Source: Leptospiraceae bacterium UBA2033 (lineage in GTDB: Bacteria > Spirochaetota > Leptospiria > Leptospirales > Leptospiraceae). From it: a DNA stretch of 17,714 bases. Positions within the stretch are counted from its first letter, which is position 1. The number at the start of each line of letters is the position of its first letter. The notes below the pieces were generated by a model. That model worked only from the letters and a program-made list of their open reading frames with translations. It ran no database searches and was not told where the DNA came from. Position numbers and translations under genes: made by a program. Of the stretch, positions 12,173-17,714 are shown piece after piece. Location of the stretch: NCBI GenBank assembly GCA_002333425.1, contig DDBL01000238.1:39632-57345 (forward strand). Reading direction: 5' to 3'.

Positions 12173-14686
12173 TTAATTATTTTTATTTGGAATCAAATAA
12201 GTAGCTAATATAGAAAGTATTCCTAAAAGAACAGAAATTCCAAATTCTAAAAAATCTATTTCTGAAAAATGAAATAAATTTCTAAGAAAGGGTGTATAGA
12301 CAACAGCGACTAATAACAATAACGCGCTGACTGCCAAAATTCTAAATGGTAAATTCATTGTCTTTATAAAGTTTAAAGAAAATTTCTTCTCCGAGAGATT
12401 TTTTAAAACCAAAAAAGTATTTCCTATAATCAAAGTTACAAAACAAGTAGTCCTTGCTTTATCTTCAAATTCTCCCTGGTACCAAATAAAATAAAAAGAA
12501 ATCAAAGAAAAAATTAGAATACTAAGTCCTTGCAAAATAGCAGTTTCTAGAATAATCCAGCTAAATACTTTTTCAGAAACATCTCGTGGCGGTTTCGACA
12601 TAATGTCATTAGCCTCTTTTCCTGATTCAAATACAACCGAACAAGCAGGATCAATCATTAACTCTAAAAATACAATATGCATCGGCAAAAGAAGTAAAGG
12701 CAAACCAAACAAAACAGGAATCAAAGACAAACCAGCAATTGGAATATGAATAGCAAATGCGTAGGTCATTGCATTTTTTAAATTCGCGTAAATTCTTCTC
12801 CCTAATCGAACTGCTTTTACAATAGAAGAAAAATCATCTTCGACAAGAACAATATCTGAGGCTTCTCTTGCTACGTCAGTTCCTCTTTTTCCCATAGCAA
12901 TTCCAATATCCGCAGATTTTAATGCAGGCGCATCATTTACCCCATCCCCCGTCATAGCAACAATTTTGCCCAAACTTTTCCATGAATTTACAATCTGTAA
13001 TTTTTGTTCAGGTGCAACTCTACAGAATATAGAGGTATTTACCATTCGCCGCTTGAGTTCAGTGTCACTTAGATTTTTTAAATCTGTTCCTGTGATTACA
13101 GACTCCCCTAGCGGCAAACCAATCTCTGCCGCTATACTTCGTGCTGTGCCTTCATAATCCCCTGTTATCATAACAACTTTAATACCTGCTTCTTGGCATT
13201 CTCTAATTGAATTTGGCACATTTGTACGAATCGGATCCGCGAATCCTAAAAATCCAAGAAACTGAAATGTAAAATCATGCTGATTAGAAGGAAGTTTTTC
13301 CTTTTTCAAATGAGACTTGGCAACACCCAAAATACGAAGTCCTTGCGACGCCAAATCATGAATTACCGGTAGTAATTTTTCTTTTTCCTGAGCGGATAAG
13401 TGGCATAAATCCCAAATAGATTCAGGTGCACCTTTTGATGCAATGATATATTCATTCTCTTCCTCGGAAACCCAGACATGAGATAAGGATAATAATTCCT
13501 GAGAGAGCGGATACTCACGTATTAAATCCCAACCTGGATGTAAATGCTCTGTGTTCTTTAAAAAATTTCCACCAAAACTAAGTAACTCTTTTTCCATTGG
13601 ATCAAATGGATCTTTTTTTGAGGCTAAAATTCCATATTCTAAAAGTTCATGAAACACTTCTGGAATTTCAGAAATTTTATCCGAATACGTATCTAATGAA
13701 TTTCCCTGTGACCAAATTTTTTTTAGGCTCATTTTATTTTGTGTAAGTGTTCCTGTTTTATCTACACATAATACACTGGCTGAACCTAACATCTCCACTG
13801 CCCCACGTTTTCTAGTGAGCACACTTTCTTTGGCAATTCTCCAAGCACCCAGTGCCATAAACACTGTAAATATAACTGGAAACTCCTCCGGCAAAATCGA
13901 CATCGCAAGTGTAAGACCTGCAAGAAATCCTTTGAGCCAAAACCCACGGGTAAATCCATATACTACCGCAATCACAACACATAAAGACAAACCAACAATC
14001 GAAAATATTTTCACTACTTGGTTTATTTCCGATTCGATATGAGTATTTTTTTCTTCTAAATTTCCTAAGGATACTCCTATTTTGCCGATCTCGGTAGAAA
14101 GACCAGTAGCAAATACCTTCGCAACTCCTTGACCTGCAACAACTAACGTTCCAGAAAACACTTTATCTGAATTTGGTTCTTGACTAACTTCTGCAAACTT
14201 CCTAACAGAAAAAGATTCTCCTGTAAGAATAGATTCATCTAGAGTAAGATTTCTTTCCCAGATAATAAATGCGTCAGCCGGAACACGATCTCCTTCCTTA
14301 ATTAAAATTAAATCATCAGGTACCACTTGGCTTCCGGCAATTCGCTCTTCTACTCCATTTCGAATCACTAAAGCACGTGGGCTAGATAAGTCCTTTAGTG
14401 CCTGTAAGGAATTCTCGGTTTTATTTTCTTGGTAAATTGTAATATTTAAAATTACTAAAACAGAAAACGCAAGCACAATTGCTTCTTGTATATCGCCTAA
14501 TAAAAAGTAGATGCTACTGCAAGAAAGGAGAATCAGAAACATCGGCTCTTTGATTGCAGAAAATAGAATTTGAAATATATTTCTTTTTTTGCCAGATGGA
14601 AGTTCGTTGGTTCCAAACTTTTTTAATCTAGAAAGAACCTCTGCTGACGATAAACCCTTGAGTGTTTTTAATTCTTGTTCTGTCAT
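12173..14686 (-). CDS. P-type cation-transporting ATPase (P2-like)
   Basis: The 837-residue protein has all the hallmarks of an active ion pump: an N-terminal cation-ATPase domain, TGES (155-158, actuator), DKTGTLT with the phosphorylated Asp309, KGAPE (418-422, nucleotide binding) and TGDGVNDAP (579-587). There are about ten membrane helices. In helix 4 the motif is ILPEEFPV (about 264-271), where calcium pumps have PEGLP; in helix 6 it is ELMIDP (675-680), with Glu where calcium pumps have Asn and the Asp kept. Some cation-site carboxylates are therefore kept. No heavy-metal CPC motif is present. The ion cannot be fixed from sequence; calcium, manganese or a proton are possible. It starts directly at the end of the STAS gene, and its stop lies 9 bases from the nsrR stop, convergent. 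Confidence 0.9.
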   Translation of the reverse strand: MTEQELKTLKGLSSAEVLSRLKKFGTNELPSGKKRNIFQILFSAIKEPMFLILLSCSSIYFLLGDIQEAIVLAFSVLVILNITIYQENKTENSLQALKDLSSPRALVIRNGVEERIAGSQVVPDDLILIKEGDRVPADAFIIWERNLTLDESILTGESFSVRKFAEVSQEPNSDKVFSGTLVVAGQGVAKVFATGLSTEIGKIGVSLGNLEEKNTHIESEINQVVKIFSIVGLSLCVVIAVVYGFTRGFWLKGFLAGLTLAMSILPEEFPVIFTVFMALGAWRIAKESVLTRKRGAVEMLGSASVLCVDKTGTLTQNKMSLKKIWSQGNSLDTYSDKISEIPEVFHELLEYGILASKKDPFDPMEKELLSFGGNFLKNTEHLHPGWDLIREYPLSQELLSLSHVWVSEEENEYIIASKGAPESIWDLCHLSAQEKEKLLPVIHDLASQGLRILGVAKSHLKKEKLPSNQHDFTFQFLGFLGFADPIRTNVPNSIRECQEAGIKVVMITGDYEGTARSIAAEIGLPLGESVITGTDLKNLSDTELKRRMVNTSIFCRVAPEQKLQIVNSWKSLGKIVAMTGDGVNDAPALKSADIGIAMGKRGTDVAREASDIVLVEDDFSSIVKAVRLGRRIYANLKNAMTYAFAIHIPIAGLSLIPVLFGLPLLLLPMHIVFLELMIDPACSVVFESGKEANDIMSKPPRDVSEKVFSWIILETAILQGLSILIFSLISFYFIWYQGEFEDKARTTCFVTLIIGNTFLVLKNLSEKKFSLNFIKTMNLPFRILAVSALLLLVAVVYTPFLRNLFHFSEIDFLEFGISVLLGILSILATYLIPNKNN

Positions 14687-15616
14687 CTAAAGTCGTTCAA
14701 TGGTAGAAATAGAACCAGATTGACGAAGTAGAAATTTATAGCCACATTTTGGACATTGTTGTTTGCCCTGTTTACGAATTCTAATTTTGGAACCACAGTT
14801 GCCGCAGTTTACAACTAAAACAGTAAAATTCGTATCACTTACATTTGATAAAGTATTTACATCATACCTTTCTGTGTGATCTGTTTCAAAGTCCGTAATG
14901 CTATCCATGATAGTTGTTCTGGAAGGATTTGTTTCTGTTCGAGTTATAAAAGGAAGTTTGATTTTGAGTTCCGGATACTTAGGAGTAACCGACTCAAGAA
15001 TTGGATCTGGAAAAACTTCCTCAATCGGAGAAGTAGCTATTTCCTCTAACGTTTCATGTTCTTCTGTCAAAGTAAAACGATTGGATTTGATTTTTTTGGC
15101 GATTTCTGGCTCTAGGATGGTTGCTGATTTTGGCTCGGAAACTTGAATCGAAATCGGTTCATATTCACTAGTTTTAGATAAATCAGTAATAACAATTTCA
15201 CTTTCAGAATCTGAATCTTCTTCAATCGAATAAATTTCTGATTCTTTGGAGAATGCATCGTGATTTGGATTTAATAATTTAACCGCATTATTGGAATTAT
15301 CCGCTATCGGAATTTCCTTTGTAAGACCAAAAAAATTTAGAACAAGCGAAATCTCTTTATTGAATCCAAAATATACAAGTCTAGATTCTTTTTCGAGTAA
15401 CTTGTGTTGAAGACGGATGATGATTGAAATTCCAGAAGAAGATATATAATCCAATCGAGAAGAATCTACTACAAACTTTCGAAATCCTTTTATGATTTCA
15501 GCATTGATAAAATCATAAAAGTCTATTGCCTTTTCAGAATCTAGGGCACCCTTGAGAGTAACGAATACAACTTGTGTTTCGTTTACATTGTCTTCTTTAA
15601 TAGATACATCTAACAT
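14687..15616 (-). CDS. STAS-domain protein with a C-terminal zinc ribbon
   Basis: Residues 1 to about 115 form a STAS domain (anti-sigma-factor-antagonist type), with the site DYISSSGISIIIRL near 56-69; Ser60 matches the phosphorylated serine of SpoIIAA by position. The middle (about 120-265) is an acidic, low-complexity linker. The C-terminus has an MJ0042-type zinc ribbon: Cys271, Cys274, Cys288 and Cys291. STAS proteins take part in partner-switch signalling or bind transporters. The combination with a zinc ribbon is not one I know as a standard pairing. The ATG is shared with the upstream gene's TAA (TAATG), and the TAG stop directly precedes the ATPase start, so the three genes are very probably co-translated. 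No kinase gene for it is nearby. Confidence 0.75.
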   Translation of the reverse strand: MLDVSIKEDNVNETQVVFVTLKGALDSEKAIDFYDFINAEIIKGFRKFVVDSSRLDYISSSGISIIIRLQHKLLEKESRLVYFGFNKEISLVLNFFGLTKEIPIADNSNNAVKLLNPNHDAFSKESEIYSIEEDSDSESEIVITDLSKTSEYEPISIQVSEPKSATILEPEIAKKIKSNRFTLTEEHETLEEIATSPIEEVFPDPILESVTPKYPELKIKLPFITRTETNPSRTTIMDSITDFETDHTERYDVNTLSNVSDTNFTVLVVNCGNCGSKIRIRKQGKQQCPKCGYKFLLRQSGSISTIERL

Positions 15617-16668
15617 TAGTCAAGGTATATTGCATCCAATGCTTCTGTCGGATTCGCCTTATTGGTATTAACCGGTAGTTTGCCATTTCCATTTCCGTTA
15701 TTGGAGTTATTCACAAGAGTAGGCATCTTAGCTGTTGTTTCATTTTCAGGATGAACCGGTGGTTGACGCACCTCTGTAATACTTTCTGCATTTAAAACAG
15801 TATTGTCAAGTTTGATAGGAATTGGAGTAAGATAACGTTTGATTGTGTCTTCTTGTTTATTGAAAACAGTTTCAATTTTTGCAAGTGTTTTAGGTAACTC
15901 TGGGTCGGGGATATTCGCTGTATTGCGCGCACCTTGTTTGTAACTTCCAAATAGAAAGAAAGTATAACCCAACCAAAGAACAACACTTACTAAAATAGAA
16001 ATCCCAACATAATTCATTAACATCCAAAAGAAGATTTCTTTCTGACTCTCCATAAAGAAAAGAACGTTTCCACGATTATATATCAAATGGATTGAACCGT
16101 TAGTCTCCAACTTCTCCATTTTGTAAATCGGTGCGGATAACAACACAGTTTGGTATTTTAACTCTGGAAAAAGACGCATGATCATTTTTCCATAAAAAGT
16201 TTCCTCACCTTTGTATTCTTGTCCGAATGTTTGTGGAGTTGGGAGCTGCCCTTTTCTCATACGTAGAGCACGCATATAATAGGGCTTATTGTATTTAGGC
16301 GAAGGTGTGCGACTATTAATGTCAGATGCTACCTCTAGTGGATTGCTATGAGACAAAATAATTCCGTCAGAGGAAATTAGAAAAACTTCTTTAATTGTAA
16401 ACTTATCCAAATCTTTTTCGGATTGTTTAATCATACGAATAAAAAAATCATTCATTTCCGTATAACCTGCCTCAGAATCCATCTTGGTTTCCGCAACACG
16501 AGCAACTGTCGCCAAAATATCGCGGGCTTTGTTATCTGAGGTGTATTTTAAAAGATTGAGGGAAGAGTAAACAGATTCATAAAACGACCAAGATACTGCG
16601 GAAACAGCCAAAGTCCCACAGAAAAAAATGAGCAGTAAAAGGTATGCAATTAGCCGAATGATCATCAT
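15616..16668 (-). CDS. Membrane sensor-like protein with an extracytoplasmic domain, no visible output domain
   Basis: The 350-residue protein has a membrane helix at about 5-28, an outside domain of about 180 residues and a second helix at about 212-240. The outside region includes a long helix (ARDILATVARVAETKMD), VFLISSDGIILSHSNP and KPYYMRALRMRKGQ, which resemble a Cache-type sensor domain. The cytoplasmic tail (241-350) has no kinase, cyclase or HAMP domain; it is Pro- and Asn-rich (SNNGNGNGK) and looks disordered. A strong Shine-Dalgarno sequence (TAGGAG) is 7-9 bases before the ATG. It could pass a signal to the next gene's STAS domain, but this is inference. The ligand is unknown. Confidence 0.6.
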   Translation of the reverse strand: MMIIRLIAYLLLLIFFCGTLAVSAVSWSFYESVYSSLNLLKYTSDNKARDILATVARVAETKMDSEAGYTEMNDFFIRMIKQSEKDLDKFTIKEVFLISSDGIILSHSNPLEVASDINSRTPSPKYNKPYYMRALRMRKGQLPTPQTFGQEYKGEETFYGKMIMRLFPELKYQTVLLSAPIYKMEKLETNGSIHLIYNRGNVLFFMESQKEIFFWMLMNYVGISILVSVVLWLGYTFFLFGSYKQGARNTANIPDPELPKTLAKIETVFNKQEDTIKRYLTPIPIKLDNTVLNAESITEVRQPPVHPENETTAKMPTLVNNSNNGNGNGKLPVNTNKANPTEALDAIYLD

Positions 16669-16722
16669 AAACGTTCTCCTACAATTGTCGGAACTCCTAT
16701 CTTCAAAAATTATCCGAATCCC

Positions 16723-17370
16723 TTAATTTAGATAAGGGTTGTACATTTTTTCCCTATATATGACACTTGCCTCACCATGACCTGGTATGACAAGCGTTTC
16801 ATCTTCCAATACCAATAATCTGTTCTGAATTGATCGAATGATTGTGTCATAATCCCCGCCCCAAAGATCCGTTCTACCAATGCTTCCTGAAAAAAGCGTA
16901 TCTCCCGAAAAAAGAACCTGCTTTTCAGAACTTTTAAGAACAAAACAAACCGATCCCGGACTGTGCCCTGGAGTATGAAGCACTTCCATATTGGTAGAAG
17001 TTCCTACAGTAAGAATCTGATTGTCTTCCAAAAAGTAATCTATATCTCGAATTTCCCCTTTAAAATCCACACCGAACATCTCACATTGCATGTGAATACT
17101 TTGGTAGAGTTTTAAATCCTCTTTGTGAAGACCAATTTTACAGCCTTCGTGAGCATCTGCCACAGACTTTGTCCCTAGACAATGATCAAAATGAGCGTGA
17201 GTATGGATGATCTGTGTGACTTTCAAATCTTTCGACTTCAAGTATTTAAAAATTCGCTCTTCACTTCCACCCGGATCAATTACAATCGCTTCTCGCGTTT
17301 TATCACAAGACACAATCGAACAATTACAACCCAATGGATAAACAGGAAACGTCTCAATTTGAAAACTCAT
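16723..17370 (-). CDS. MBL-fold hydrolase, glyoxalase II-like
   Basis: The 215-residue metallo-beta-lactamase-fold enzyme has the metal motif HTHAHFDH (about 56-63), the third ligand TPGHSPGS, FSGDTLFSGSIGRTD with the bridging Asp, and the final PGHGE. These are typical of the YcbL/glyoxalase II branch, which hydrolyses thioesters such as S-lactoylglutathione. It lacks the longer C-terminal domain of full glyoxalase II. A 54-base gap separates it from the sensor-like gene on the same strand, so joint transcription is possible. The substrate is not certain. Confidence 0.88.
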   Translation of the reverse strand: MSFQIETFPVYPLGCNCSIVSCDKTREAIVIDPGGSEERIFKYLKSKDLKVTQIIHTHAHFDHCLGTKSVADAHEGCKIGLHKEDLKLYQSIHMQCEMFGVDFKGEIRDIDYFLEDNQILTVGTSTNMEVLHTPGHSPGSVCFVLKSSEKQVLFSGDTLFSGSIGRTDLWGGDYDTIIRSIQNRLLVLEDETLVIPGHGEASVIYREKMYNPYLN

Positions 17371-17429
17371 ACTTCAGTGATTTTAAGAAAGTTCAAAAAG
17401 TAAAGAATTAAATACTTGCTCTAACTTGA

Positions 17430-17451
17430 TTTGAAAATATCCGATTTCAAA
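17430..17451. repeat. Perfect 7-bp inverted repeat in the divergent intergenic region
   Basis: TTTGAAA (17430-17436) and TTTCAAA (17445-17451) flank an 8-base spacer, between the MBL-fold gene and the LDAH-like gene. It could be an operator for either direction, but the arms are AT-rich and short, and chance is possible. Confidence 0.35.
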
Positions 17452-17466
17452 ATATAAGGAGTAAAT

Positions 17467-17714
17467 ATGTTAAACACAAAACAAGAAATCATTTCAGGAA
17501 TTGCCACAGACATTTTTAGCTATGAGTCAAATTCCAAACTCAATATTGTAATATTACCAGGAAACCCAGGAATAGCTCCTTTATACACAGATTTCGCAAA
17601 TCATCTTATCCAAAAAACTAACTCAAATGTAAATATCTACATGATAAGTTATGCAGGGTTTACGCAACAAAATCCACAAAAGCATTTTTCTATACGAGAA
17701 GAATTAGATCATAA
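17467..17714 (+). CDS. N-terminal part of an LDAH-like alpha/beta hydrolase (cut by window end)
   Basis: The open frame starts at ATG 17467 behind a strong AAGGAG (6-base spacing) and runs to the end without a stop. The visible 82 residues include NIVILPGNPGIAPLYTDFAN, the PGNPG-type strand and turn of the lipid-droplet-associated hydrolase family, and later MISYAGF, similar to the SHAGH segment of that family. The nucleophile elbow is outside the window. Family members are putative lipid esterases of unclear function. It is divergent from the MBL-fold gene. Confidence 0.72.
   Translation, partial: MLNTKQEIISGIATDIFSYESNSKLNIVILPGNPGIAPLYTDFANHLIQKTNSNVNIYMISYAGFTQQNPQKHFSIREELDH

Overview
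The window looks like chromosomal DNA of a low-GC Gram-negative bacterium, most likely a spirochaete of the Leptospiraceae. The clues are an AT-rich composition, a plant-type ferredoxin-NADP+ reductase with the length and loop pattern of the Leptospira enzyme, a spirochaete-style lipoprotein signal, an outer-membrane beta-barrel protein, and a ClpS of the divergent type. This assignment is inferred from gene content; there is no rRNA or marker gene in the window to prove it. No tRNA, rRNA, CRISPR array, transposase or phage gene was seen.

Layout. 1-134: a degenerate intergenic repeat, then clpS and a family 2 glycosyltransferase (135-1305, + strand). 1302-1798 (- strand): a small membrane protein gene that seems to be split between two frames. 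About 1800-2190: no intact gene, but a longer copy of the same repeat, including a 22-nt-arm inverted repeat, followed by a Crp/Fnr-type palindrome. 2193-5505: a nine-haem protein that reads as NrfH fused directly to NrfA (ammonia-forming nitrite reductase), with its stop overlapping an outer-membrane porin gene. 5637-8727: ferredoxin-NADP+ reductase, a PC4-like ssDNA-binding protein and a membrane LTA-synthase/sulfatase-family enzyme, tightly overlapped; the last one seems to start at CTG. 8710-9869 (- strand): a lipoprotein esterase/PHB-depolymerase-like hydrolase and a 55-residue zinc-ribbon protein. 10022-12163: a hemerythrin-like protein plus a methyl-accepting protein, divergent from an NsrR-type Rrf2 regulator, with a 29-bp inverted repeat lying in the shared promoter region. 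12173-17370 (- strand): an MBL-fold hydrolase, a two-TM sensor-like membrane protein, a STAS/zinc-ribbon protein and a P-type cation ATPase, the last three overlapping or abutting. 17467-17714: the start of an LDAH-like alpha/beta hydrolase running off the end.

How the genes may work together. Two parts share a nitrogen-oxide theme. The NrfHA fusion would take electrons from menaquinol and reduce nitrite (and possibly NO) in the periplasm, with the porin as a possible route across the outer membrane. About 8 kb away an NsrR-like NO sensor faces a hemerythrin-methyl-accepting protein pair across a promoter with a well-placed operator. The sensor-STAS-ATPase cluster looks like a signalling unit coupled to cation transport. 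These functional links are inferences from gene order and sequence motifs.
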